Shown here: piece by piece, positions 23,877 to 33,875 of the stretch
Numbering within the stretch: position 1 is the stretch's first letter
Layout: every line of letters begins with the position of its first letter
Assembly (NCBI RefSeq): GCF_905404315.1
Contig: NC_066292.1
Location: forward strand, 11,532,001 to 11,596,000
Origin: Leptidea sinapis
Lineage: Eukaryota; Arthropoda; Insecta; Lepidoptera; Pieridae
Direction of reading: 5' to 3'
Length of the DNA stretch: 64,000 bases
The notes under the pieces: model-generated
Seen by the model: the letters and a program-made list of their open reading frames with translations, nothing else
Told to the model about the DNA's origin: nothing
The model's database searches: none
Translations under genes and position numbers: made by a program

Positions 23877-24104
23877 ACTTCGGCCAGTAACTCCCCCAAA
23901 TTTAATTAGTTTTCATGTAAATGAAAAATCTAAGCTTATTTTCATAAGCTTAATTATTAATTAATTATAAAGGTTTTCACCTTTATTTCAATCTGAAAAC
24001 AGTTTAATGTAAATGTTAGATTAGTTGGTAAGATTGAGAGAGATTTTAGGTAACAATTAAAAAAAAATCACACAAAATCAGAACCTTCTTGTTTTGAAGT
24101 AGAT

Positions 24105-24335
24105 TGAAAATAGAAAATTTTCCCTAGCTGTGTACGATTCAATTCCTTTGTTCGATACGAAGCTGTCTTCACTAGCAATAAATATAGTGTAATCTTTATA
24201 ATATCGTGTAGGGGAAGGCACTGACGTAGACTTTGTCTGGATTAAGATACGGGGTACGTGAGATGCCTTGAAGATAAATGCTATGTTTTGGTGTTGTTTA
24301 GAAATAACCGTTATATCGTTCTTACCGTATATCAC
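24105..24335 (+). repeat. unclassified repeat, pair with 45165-45375
   Basis: Shared blocks: AATAAATATAGTGTAATCTT, TATAATATCGTGTA, TCTGGATTAAGA, GGGTACGTGAGATGCC, TTTTGGTGTT and TTAGAAATAACG. Both copies have the same orientation. Confidence 0.6.
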
Positions 24336-24339
24336 AATT

Positions 24340-25220
24340 GGTATGAATATACCTGAAGAGGTATTCATATACGATTTGTTAGAACAAAATTCATGAAAGT
24401 AATATAAATACAGTATTTATTTATGTATAAAGAAGAAATTTTTTTTTTTTATTGACACACTTTATATACAAATTATCTTGCCCCAAGTTAAGGACGCGTT
24501 TACGAATCCGACAAAAATAAGATAATTTTCGGTAGAGTTTGTGATGAAATGAAACTAATTCTAACAGAACTGAAAATTGCCACAAATAGATTACTTCTTT
24601 ATCTCCAATTAGCGGGAAATTTTTGCTTTGAAATTTTGATATTTTATGTCGTAAAAACGGTTATCCGTTACCACTTCACACAAAATTGACGAAATGCGGC
24701 TTCATTCAGGATCAGTTTTCTGCTACTACTTACATAATTTTGTCTCTTTAAAATTACGTAAGGAATGCAGATATAATATTTTCAAAAACACGGGAAATAA
24801 ATTTAATGAATATGTTATAAATAATCTCAGAAAAAAATATAAATGAATCGTCTAAAATTCATATATTTTTCTGAAAAGCATGAGCTTTAAAGTGTGGTAT
24901 TAAGGGTTATTTTATTTTGTCACTCCGTACGCATTGCACAGAAAGATCTATCGAAACAACGTCAGTCCGCGCTCGGGCGCCGTCGAGGGTAGACACTATG
25001 TCAGTTGTAAGCAGCAGCTCGTACTCGAAAAGATCGCTGTACGAACATGAATATTTTGTATAAGCTCTACAATACTGTCTTTGATACTTTACATATTTTG
25101 TAGTCAGTCAGAGTATATATATAGTGCAGTCAGATTTTCTAAAAATTATGTTTCTTATTTTTTTGTAGAATTAGTGATTTTTAAGTTCATCCCTAAATAT
25201 AAGGTCTATATTAAATCGAC
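24340..25220. other. no gene recognised
   Basis: A GC-richer patch at 24955-25020 (CGCGCTCGGGCGCCGTCGAG) precedes a TATATATA run near 25115. No coding frame is seen; promoter-like use is possible but unproved. Confidence 0.35.
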
Positions 25221-25222
25221 AT

Positions 25223-25715
25223 CGGGTTAAAATCGAAATCCAAGATGGCGCCTATGAAATTTACCAACTTCACTTCATGGTGTCATTTTCATGGTTTTCG
25301 GGGTCAACAATAACGAATATCGGGTCAAAATCCAAATCCAAGATGGCGCCTATGAAATTTACCAACTTCTCTTCATGGGTGTCATTTTCATGGTTTTCGG
25401 GGTCAATAATAACGAATATCGGGTCAAAATCCAAATCCAAGATGGCGCCTATGAAATTTACCAACTTCTCTTCATGGGTGTCATTTTATTGGTTTTCGGG
25501 GTCAACAATTACGAATATCGGGTCAAAATCGAAATCCAAGATGGCGCCTATGAAATTTACCAACTTCTCTTCATGGGTGTCATTTTCATGGTTTTCGGGG
25601 TCAAGAATAACGAATATCGGGTCAAAATCCAAATCCATGATGGCGCATATGAAATCTACAAAATTTTCTTCATTGGTGTCATTTACATCGTCAAAATTTG
25701 AATTTATTCATGAAC
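25223..25715. repeat. tandem array, 99-bp unit, five copies
   Basis: The block CGGGTYAAAATCSAAATCC starts at 25223, 25321, 25420, 25519 and 25618, giving steps of 98, 99, 99 and 99. Each unit holds CAAGATGGCGCCTATGAAAT (the last has CATGATGGCGCATATGAAAT), a YY1/Pho-type core. Because 99 is 33 codons, stop-free frames persist on both strands; the minus strand reads FIGAILDLDFDPIFVIVDPE then NHENDTHEEKLVN per unit. A homologous array in the opposite orientation lies at 26.62-26.86 kb. Confidence 0.9.
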
Positions 25716-25724
25716 TTAAATTTT

Positions 25725-26170
25725 ATTATAAAAGGCCTGTCTAACAATATCCCACATGCTAATTTAATTCTTCATTCCCTAAATTTATAAATATTTACGT
25801 TTCGACTTTTCACCCACAATATTTACAAAACACATTCCGTTACCAATCTAATTAAAAAATCTCAAAATTTTATTTTGAAAGACCTATCTAATGATACCCT
25901 ATATGCAAAAAAAAAATTTCATCCTCTTTTTAACCACAATAAGCTCTACCCTTCTTATCAATTATTACCACCATATTATGTCAAGAAGAGTTATTTCAAT
26001 AGATATTGTAATCATAACGTATAAGCTATTACATAAATGTAACGTATATCTTCCTTAATCCCGCATTATTTTCAAAAGACCAAAGGAAATGTCATGTATC
26101 AAACCTGAATCTAACTTTCAAAGACCTATCCAGCGATAGGTTAGTCCCCACAAGGTTAGTCTCCAGTATT
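25725..26170. repeat. degenerate repeats AAAGACCTATCYA
   Basis: AAAGGCCTGTCTAACAATAT (25731), AAAGACCTATCTAATGATAC (25878) and AAAGACCTATCCAGCGATAG (26118) are three related blocks downstream of the 99-bp array. They may belong to the same larger element. Confidence 0.5.
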
Positions 26171-26615
26171 TTTTTCAACTCCACTTGTAGGGGATGTGTC
26201 CTTAGGGAGAAAGCTACGTCCAAAGCTCCAGACGACACAAAAAATGGCGTGCGTATAAATTACACATGTCAGAATTGAAACTTATTTGTGAAAACCAATT
26301 TTTAAATCTCGTTTATATATTAATAATTATCCTAATCTATTTTTCTCAATATTAGAAATTATTAGATGTTTTACTTATTATTATTATTCATGAAACCTGC
26401 ACAATACAAAGCTAGTAGGGAAGATGTTCTACTAACTCGCGGCCGCGCGCTAAGCCTATGATACAACGCTAGTTGTGAATTTGTTTTACTTCATAGCGGT
26501 ACCGTCTGCTTCATCCTACATTCGCATTTTCTCACTCTATCTCAATCAGACTCAATCTCAATCCCCTCTTCTCGGATAAAAACGTCCTTCGTTTTTGTGA
26601 CACTTTATTCCGTTT
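26170..26615. other. no gene recognised
   Basis: Between the two arrays; nothing coding seen. Confidence 0.35.
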
Positions 26616-26619
26616 CATC

Positions 26620-26860
26620 CGTAAAAAATTTACTCTCATGCGGGCAAAGAAGTTTGACTTCAAAAATGATCCCAAAATCGTTCTCTGCACCCTCGATAAC
26701 CTCGGATCCGATACCCATTTTGTTGAAATCATAATTTGCGCAGCGGCCATCTTGGATTTCAAAAATGATCCCAAAATCGTTCTCTGCACCCTCGTATCCA
26801 AATACGATACCCATATTGCTGAAATCATAATTTTTCATGGCGACCATCTTGGATTTAAAA
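26620..26860. repeat. second 99-bp tandem array, inverted orientation
   Basis: TTCAAAAATGATCCCAAAAT starts at 26659 and 26758 (step 99), with a partial unit on each side. The YY1/Pho-like core reads GGCCATCTTGGATTTC (about 26746) and CGACCATCTTGGATTT (about 26842). Plus-strand frame: AAILDFKNDPKIVLCTLVSK then YDTHIAEIIIFHG, which lines up with the minus-strand frame of the 25.2-kb array (AILD-F-DP-IV ... DTH-E). Confidence 0.8.
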
Positions 26861-27112
26861 AAAACTGCGTTTACTGCACACGACGTTATGCGACAGAACG
26901 GCCATCTAAAGTTTCAATATTTAACTACTAAACGAATACACCAACCAATTACCAAAAATACATATGTATTCAAAAAAAAACAAAATTCAAACTTGCTAAA
27001 GTATCAAATTCATTTGATTCCCGCTATTAGCTTTAAGTACGTGTATGTGTTTGAGCGGTGTCAGTGTAGTGGTGCGATTCGATACCTCTCTGTTTTGAGA
27101 ACGCGTCCTTAA

Positions 27113-27345
27113 GCATATATAGCCTGTGTTATGAGTTACAAGACAATGAAATATTTAATACAATATACTTACTTAAACATACATAAATTCATATAAACAT
27201 ACATAAATACATTTAAACATCCATGACTCGGAAACATATATCCATATTCATCATATAAATAAATGCTTGCACCTACCGGGATTCGAACCCGGGACCTCTA
27301 GCTTAGTGGGTAGGATCGCTAACCACTCGGCTATACAGGTCGTCT
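27113..27345 (-). repeat. tRNA-derived SINE (family B)
   Basis: On the minus strand the head reads CCTGTATAGCCGAGTGGTTA (A-box) and GGTCCCGGGTTCGAATCCCG (B-box), followed by a body of TTTATGTATGTTTAA-type sequence and an end with AACTCATAACACAGGC. A decayed copy is at 53.1 kb. Confidence 0.75.
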
Positions 27346-27501
27346 AAAAATTGCTTTATTTGGTACGATGAAGTTTACACTTTGGTCATGTGGTGTTAGG
27401 CACATGCCGTGTTTTTATTTTTATGGCCCCCCCATATCCTCTTTTGGTATTTTTTCATCTTAGTCTTTTAATGAGCTCTTTTGTAGCATACATTATGTAT
27501 A

Positions 27502-27842
27502 TCTTTATATATATATTCTTCTGTACGTGTGTTGACAGTGAACTCCTCCTAAACGGCTGGACCGAGTCTAATGAATTTTTTGTGTGTGTTCAAGTGGATT
27601 CGAGGATGGTTTAGATTCACAATTGAACTACCTCCTAAACAGCTTTGGACCGACTTTGATGTTTTTTTTGTTTGTTCCAGTGAATTTGAGAATAGTTTAG
27701 ATTCTGAATTCTGTCTCGTAAATCTCCTGCCCATGTGTATGTTGTCGTTGTTTATTGTATGTTAGTGAGCAACTCCTAACGGTTGGACCGATTTTTCTAA
27801 TTTAAGACGTGTGTACAGGACAACGTCTGTCGGGTCCACTAG
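27502..27842 (+). mobile_element. non-autonomous Helitron, 341 bp
   Basis: Begins TCTTTATATATATATTCTTC after an A (27501) and ends GACAACGTCTGTCGGGTCCA then CTAG before a T (27843), the A|T insertion pattern of Helitrons. GGAC...GTCC next to the end may form the terminal hairpin. It contains two copies of a CGGCTGGACCGA-type module. No coding capacity. Confidence 0.7.
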
Positions 27843-27843
27843 T

Positions 27844-28026
27844 ATATTTATATTTCCACCTATTTATTTACTCATCATAATATTTCTGGAACCGTAAGCT
27901 GTAGAGACTTGAAAGTTGGTAGGAATATTCCTTTCGCCGAATAGAGGTCACCTAAGAACGGATTTTACGAAATTCCATTCGCAAGAGTTTTTTTTATAAC
28001 AGAACAACGTCTGTCGGGTCCGCTAG
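27844..28026 (+). mobile_element. Helitron 3' end fragment
   Basis: Ends AACAACGTCTGTCGGGTCCG then CTAG before T. Its 5' end is not found; the 27.5-kb Helitron lies directly upstream and may have inserted into it. Confidence 0.6.
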
Positions 28027-28029
28027 TAA

Positions 28030-28450
28030 TATATATAGAACTTTGTAAAAAATTAACCCTGTTCCTCATTTTTCACCTCACTTACCAGTCATTTAAACGA
28101 TTTGAACATTTATGTATGGGTTAGTATTGAATAAGGCTTACCGAAATCTCCTTAGAGTTTTATTAGAATTACAATTAGAATTAAAACTTAACTATATTGT
28201 AGTCATAACATGGTTGAAAGCCCATTTGTATATGTTTCAAATTATATTGATGATATTATTTTTTTTAATATTTCAATCACTACTATGATCAGCAGTTATC
28301 ACTCATCATCCCCCCCTTCCCCTATTAATGCATCAATAATTAGTTCTGTCCTAGTTGTGTTATGATATAGTTTCAAAATATATTTTTCTACGCTGTGACG
28401 GGTCGTTATGTTATGATACGACATAAAATGTGTATCTTATCTTTAAACGA
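28030..28450. other. no gene recognised
   Basis: AT-rich; nothing seen. Confidence 0.4.
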
Positions 28451-28454
28451 GCAC

Positions 28455-28720
28455 TTCTGGTATGTAAATATATATAATCTGAATCTCGGAAACGGCTCCA
28501 ACGATATTAATGAAATTTAGTATACATGTAGCTTCGGGGGCGAGAAATCGAACTAGCTATGTTTTAATGAGAAACTGCTGCAATAACATTAGTACAAAGG
28601 TAAATTTCGCCACTATATACAAGACTATAATAGTTCGGATGGGACATTAGGTGATCCGGAAAGCAGAAGACCCCGGTTCGAATCCTATTAGATTTGTTTT
28701 TTCAAGTTTTGTTTCTTCTT
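28455..28720 (+). mobile_element. Helitron-like fragment with tRNA-like B-box
   Basis: TCTCGGAAACGGCTCCAACG followed by a GAAATTTAGTATACATGTAG segment resembles Helitron internal sequence. ACCCCGGTTCGAATCC near 28670 is a B-box-like motif without a matching head. Borders are unclear. Confidence 0.4.
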
Positions 28721-28724
28721 AAAA

Positions 28725-29365
28725 ATCCGAGCAGGGCTCGGACCTCCAGGTACTATTGTTATAATATTGCAACAATAGATTCAATAAAATAGGTTACACA
28801 ATATTTTTCCTAACGGCACCAGCGAATAATATTTGTAATAACGAACTGAAACAAAGGCATGAATACTTTATAATATCTGACCTTTCTTCTCTTTGATGTC
28901 AATGTGGACAAAAAACAAAATAATATTTTTTCTGTCCACTTAAAGCCAGTCATTTGATCGTGAATATTCATGAATGGTCTATTTAAATTGAATTTAATCC
29001 AGTAACTAGTACTTTTTGTTAACATTAATTCAGTATAATTGATCCTCAATATGACCAAAGATGCTATAAAAGATAATGTAATGAATATATTATTGTCTTA
29101 ATTGTTAATATATTTTTTTTGTTCCAACCATACATAATTATATTATCATTTCACAAGGAACGATTCCCTATCGAAGAAAGGTCTGCATGAGCCTGTAATA
29201 CATTTTTCGACTATTTACTATGGAACACTGTTGGAATAATTTAAACATTAATCTATGGCTCGCATAGAATGGGATGTCAATAAGTGACTGAAATTAGACC
29301 GGCAGTCAAAGGAAGAACTGCACGAAACAAACACTGCGCAAGGTAAGCGCGAGAAACAGTAAGGG
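28725..29365. other. no gene recognised
   Basis: AT-rich; the 82-codon minus-strand frame at 28810-29058 is not recognised. Confidence 0.35.
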
Positions 29366-29368
29366 ATA

Positions 29369-29773
29369 TTTTTTCATGAAATAGGCGGACAAACGAGCGT
29401 ACGTGTCAACTGTTGTTAAGTGAACACCTCCGCCCACAATCTCTTGCAACACCAGAAGAATCACAGAACCGTTGCCGGCCTTTAAGGAAGGTATACGCGT
29501 TTTTTGTGAAGGTACCCATGTCGTATCGTCCCGGAAACACCGCACAAGGAAGTTCATTTCACAGCTTTGTAGTACGTGGAAGAAATCTCCTTGAATACCG
29601 CACTGTGGAGGACAGCCACACATCCAGATGGTGGGGATGATATCCTAACTTGTGGCGTGTCGTGCGAAGGTGGGATTCGGCGGCAGGAATCAGGTTAAAC
29701 AGCTCTTCGGAACACTCCCCGTGATAAATGCGGTAGAAGACACACGCCAAGTTATCCAGCCGTTCACAGAGCT
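29369..29773 (-). mobile_element. family L LINE 3' fragment
   Basis: A 5'-truncated copy from the tail (TTTTTTCATGAAATAGGCGG) up to the RT C-terminus. The minus strand reads FYRIYHGECSEELFNLIPAA, then RHKLGYHPHHLDVW and, in a second frame, NFLVRCFRDDTTWVPSQKTR. It lacks about 24 bp present at 50.46 kb (near 29744). Confidence 0.88.
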
Positions 29774-29774
29774 G

Positions 29775-30215
29775 ATTAAAGGAACTGATTCAATATCGTT
29801 ATAAAAAAACAGCCTATGAATAGGACAGAGGAAATGGTTATGAAATATTACAAACATAATGTATTAGATTTGTCCAACAGACAGGCTTTAGGTTCTTACT
29901 AGATCAGAGTTAATGATTTTTATAGGCTCACCTATGTGGGTGTCTACTCTCCTTCTTCGAAACGTTAACGAATGAAATTTAACCTAAGTTTTGGTAGTGA
30001 CAGCACTCTATGTTGTTTTGGGACACACCGATGAAGTTCGAAACCAAAGATAATGTTCGTGAACGATTTAAATTTTGACGAAAAAAATTGGAATTCATTC
30101 CAATTTGAAGAATACTATTTCATGCCAGCGATGGGTAACTAATTGCAACCAAAAATATCTGTATTACACATTCAATGTAAGTGGGTCAAATACTTCAAAT
30201 ACATAAATAATACAA
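29775..30215. other. no gene recognised
   Basis: AT-rich spacer between a LINE tail and a mariner. Confidence 0.35.
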
Positions 30216-30219
30216 AAAA

Positions 30220-31345
30220 GTAGTAACGTTTTTTGGATGAATTTTACAAATAGTTTTAATTTAACATATTTGTTTAGTCAAAATAATTACCATTTTTATC
30301 TACACAATGCTGCCATCTAATATCATTTATGTATTTGCAATTGAACTGTAGAGATTCTAAACTAAATTCGACAAAATGTGTGAAAGCATTTTGTACTGCC
30401 TCCTGAGAAGAAAACTTTTTATCACGTAGACATTTGTCCAAAACATAAAAAAATGACTAAAAATCCAACGGACTACTACGTTGAAGCAAGGTCTGGCGAA
30501 TACGGAGGGTGACAAATGGTTTCTAATTGCAGTTCCTCTAGAGTTAAAACGGCTTCTTGAGGTCTCGCGTTATCATGGAGCAACAATGGTAAAGATCGAT
30601 TCGTGAGTCGGGGCTGTTTCATTGCTAGTTTTGCTATCATTATTCGGAATTCAGTACAGAAGACATCTGCCGTTATTGCTCGACCAGATCGGAGAAAGCC
30701 ATAGTGAATAACACCATGCTGAGACCACCAAATAGTTACCATTACCTTTTTATTGGAAAGCTTTGCTTTTGGACACTGTTGCGGCGTTTGAACTGGCGTC
30801 AGCCATTGCATTTTTCGCTTACGGTTAGTGTAAAGAATCTAATTTTCATCGCATGTCACAATTCTATCCAATACTCCTTCATTTCTGTATCGATTCAACA
30901 AGGCAACACAAGTTTCAACACTCGTTTCTTTCTGCAGATCAGTCAAATCATGGGGCACCCATATTTCATATTTTTATTGATTTGACGAAAATGAGTCAAT
31001 ATTGTTGGTAAGGTAACGTAAAACCTGGGTAGCTTGGCTCGGATCGGCTTCCACCATTTCTTTTATTTCATTGTTATTCACCAGTGTAGGCGGTCTTGCA
31101 TGTGGATCGTTCATCAAATAAAATTTTCCATCACGAAAGCATTTAAACCAAAATTGCACGGTGCGTTCATTAGCAGTCCCCTCTCCAAACGCAACATTGA
31201 TATTCCGAGCTGTGTCTGCAGAGTAAGTTCCTCCTCGGAACTCGTATTTAAAAGTCACTCGAATTTTTGAAGTATCTTTGTTGTCTTAGCTGAATAAAAA
31301 AACAATTGGTAGTTGATAATCGAATTTTGCACATTTAAAAAAAAA
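30220..31345 (-). mobile_element. mariner DNA transposon, dead
   Basis: A mariner-type element with a broken transposase gene. The ends are approximate; I could not settle the terminal inverted repeats. A 5'-truncated LINE starts directly downstream, near 31395. Confidence 0.75.
30290..31258 (-). pseudogene. mariner transposase pseudogene
   Basis: This DDD transposase would cut and paste the element. The N-terminal HTH domain is readable at 31258-30974 (ARNINVAFGEGTANERTVQF, then PPTLVNNNEIKEMVEADPSQ). The catalytic part follows in 30970-30476: WVPHDLTDLQKETSVE, then the first catalytic Asp in TCDEN, where the normally following Trp codon is a TAG stop; then KVMVTIWWSQHGVIHYGFLR, the second Asp in LLLHDNARPQ (usual His changed to Gln), and the third in CHPPYSPDLAST. 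A shift follows and the C-terminal VEFSLESLQFNCKYIND block appears in another frame. Not functional. Confidence 0.85.
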
Positions 31346-31394
31346 CTACATAGTTACCATGTGAAAACAGTTTCACTCAAAAATCTCAAACCAT

Positions 31395-32790
31395 GAAGGT
31401 TTTATGTCAATTCGAGCTACCTATTGTATTGAATGGTTAACTTCATACCTTTCAAACAGACCTCAATTTGTTATCATTACGAAACCTGATGAAAATAACG
31501 AGATGAAGTCATACGCATCTGACCATAAATTAACTAAATACGGGGTTCCTCAGGGAAGTGTTCTTGGCCCGTTTCTATTTCTAATTTATATTAATGACAT
31601 TATAAACATAACAAAATACAAATATGTCCTCTTTGCAGACGATATTTCCATAGTTGTGGCTTCTGACAAAAATGCCTCCGTAAGTGATCATGAAGCTGAC
31701 ATACACATGACGATGAATTCAATTAGTCAATGGATTAGACATAATAACCTTAAGATAAATCTGGCAAATACAAATTATGTTCAATTTAATGCAACTAAAC
31801 GCGAAACCCCAATTCTTAATGTTAATTATAATACCACCACTGTAAACACAGCAAATCAAACAAAGTTTTTGGGATTGCTCCTGGATGACACCATTAGATG
31901 GGAATCACATATTTCTAACGTTTGTAGCAAGATCAACAAATTTGTTTATGCTCTTCGGCAAATAAAAAAAGTTACTTGTTTACAAACAACTTTATTAGCT
32001 TATCACGCTTACATTGAGTCTGTTTTGCGTTACGGACTGTTCTTGTGGGGTAATTGTACAAATATTTCTAGGGTTTTCATATCGCAAAAAAAATGTGTGA
32101 GAGCTATTTGCAACGTGCCACCTGATGAGTCTTGCAGACCTCTGTTTGGAAAACTTGGACTATTACCACTTGCTTGTCTTTATATCTATGAACTGTGTGT
32201 ATTTGTGAAATTTAATAGTGATTTATTCAAGAATGTTTGTGACACTAACCCTCAAAGAAACCGCCGGGATCCAAATAGACTAATTTTCGACGAAATCCCA
32301 CTGACCTTGCAGTATTACAAGAGTTGTCTTGCTATGAGTGTCAGAATATACAATAAACTGCCCATTAATTTAAAATTATTTAATAAAAGACTTTTTAAGA
32401 AAAAACTTAAACACTTTTATACGATAAATGAATTTCTGAACGCGAGTAATGTCATAACATAAAATGTGAAAATTCTTGTTAATAATTAATTAGACAATAT
32501 TTATTATTATTATGTTAGTCTGTTATTACTTTATTATTATGAGAGTCTGTAGTTCTGTATTATTTTTCAGTATTATGATAATTAATATTTATTGTTTCTG
32601 ACATGTAGACATATTATATCATCTAATCTTGTTATGTGTTATTTACCTTACTATTTACTGTATTAAATTAATTTGCATGCCTAGTTAAGCCTGGCGCAAC
32701 ATGTGAAACTGTAACATTATACCATCGTAACATACCATGTTTATACGCAAATAAAGAATTTGATTGATTGATTGATTGATTGATATCACA
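31395..32790 (+). mobile_element. 5'-truncated LINE with (GATT)n tail
   Basis: Holds the C-terminal two thirds of an RT, a 3' UTR of about 290 bp and a tail of TTGATTGATTGATTGATTGA at about 32760-32783. It differs from family L and from the 15-kb LINE. The intact frame suggests a recent insertion. Confidence 0.85.
31404..32462 (+). CDS. LINE reverse transcriptase fragment, open
   Basis: 352 codons from ATG at 31404 with no break. It starts inside the RT domain (EWLTSYLSNRPQFV), then has GVPQGSVLGPFLFLIYINDI, the catalytic FADD (31632-31643, residues 77-80), the thumb region NLKINLANTNYVQF and TKFLGLLLDDTIRWESHIS, then YGLFLWGNC and a C-terminal tail KLPINLKLF. The first catalytic Asp (motif A) and the endonuclease lie in the missing 5' part, so no active enzyme can form. 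No RNase H. The clade is likely CR1/Jockey-like but was not searched. Confidence 0.85.
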   Translation: MSIRATYCIEWLTSYLSNRPQFVIITKPDENNEMKSYASDHKLTKYGVPQGSVLGPFLFLIYINDIINITKYKYVLFADDISIVVASDKNASVSDHEADIHMTMNSISQWIRHNNLKINLANTNYVQFNATKRETPILNVNYNTTTVNTANQTKFLGLLLDDTIRWESHISNVCSKINKFVYALRQIKKVTCLQTTLLAYHAYIESVLRYGLFLWGNCTNISRVFISQKKCVRAICNVPPDESCRPLFGKLGLLPLACLYIYELCVFVKFNSDLFKNVCDTNPQRNRRDPNRLIFDEIPLTLQYYKSCLAMSVRIYNKLPINLKLFNKRLFKKKLKHFYTINEFLNASNVIT

Positions 32791-32794
32791 ATAA

Positions 32795-33215
32795 AACTGC
32801 AATTTCATACTTTAATACCTATTGTTAAATTAATTAGCATTCCTCTGCCATAAATGTTATTGGTCTTTGGAATGCAAATATCGTGGAATATATTTTTTAT
32901 AATTTGCTGGGAATTTGATACTCTATTAAAATAACGGTTTATTAACTTATCTAATAATTAATTATTTGTTTACTTAAGAAGTTGTTGAGCTGTATAATTA
33001 ATTTGACATGATAATGTTTCAATTTTATCTGAAAATATCTGTTTTACGCATGGAGTCGAAATGTCAATTAAAATTCTTGCTATTGATGTTTTTATTTATT
33101 TATTTATAGCTTAATTTCCTTACATCTATACATTTTGATATTTACTTGTAAATTGTATTTGTTAGTATGTGTTAGTATTTCACTATTTTAAATAAAAATA
33201 CCTATTTTATTAATA
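32795..33215. other. AT-rich, no gene recognised
   Basis: A TTTA run lies near 33088-33106. Nothing else is seen. Confidence 0.4.
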
Positions 33216-33218
33216 TAA

Positions 33219-33670
33219 TTAGTTATTACTTTCGACATAAGGACCGCCTTGAGCGGTAAAAGCCTCCTCCATTGATTTCCACTTGTTCCTGTCTCTTGCA
33301 ATTCTTGTTCACATCTTTCCAGCTGTTTCTACTATGTCATCGCTCCATCTCTTATTAGGCCTATCTCGATTTCGTTTCTTATTTATAGGGTACCAGTTTG
33401 TTACTACTTTGGACCATCTTTCGTCTTTTGTTCTTTGTATATCTCCAATAAATTTCCATTTTAAACGTAGAACAAATAAGGCTACATCTTTTGTCTTGGT
33501 TTTATTTCTTATTGTGATATTTTTATTTTAAATTTTGTAACTTATTCTTAGCCCCATATAACTTCTCTCAATTCCGCTCTGACAAACTTTAATTTTTTCT
33601 AAGTTTCTATAGGTAAGACAAGCGTAAGTGTGGCATGGCATTAAACAGGTCTCCATGGATTTTGTTTTAA
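33219..33670 (-). mobile_element. RTE-type LINE C-terminal fragment
   Basis: Minus-strand reading gives CHTYACLTYRNLEKIKVCQ, ERSYMGLRISYKI and, after one stop, TKDVALFVLRLKWKFIGDIQ, RTKDERWSKVVTNWYPINKK, RPNKRWSDDIVETAGKMW and ARDRNKWKSMEEAFTAQGG, then the stop at 33219-33221. This is the classic RTE C-terminal block (LKWK--GHI-R, RW---V--W, GRP--RW-DD). Little damage is visible, so it is fairly young. Confidence 0.82.
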
Positions 33671-33875
33671 GCTTCGTCGTCTATTGATATATAATAAGTT
33701 TATATATAATATGTTGACTATATTTAGTTTGCTAATGAATTGCCACAATAGTCGAAGACTGTATTACTCGCTCACTAATAGACAAGCTATTATTACCAAT
33801 AGACCATAAAAAAACTAGGTAGTTATAATTTGACATTGCTATCGCTAATGAAGACACTGTAAAAATATCATAATA

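Noticed and set aside
25223..25715. CRISPR array
   Set aside because: The whole 99-bp unit repeats with no unique spacers, and the sequence is from an animal genome.
25277..25744. 155-codon and 136-codon plus-strand open frames
   Set aside because: They are open only because the 99-bp unit is a multiple of three; several frames on both strands are open at once, so these two are not supported as genes.
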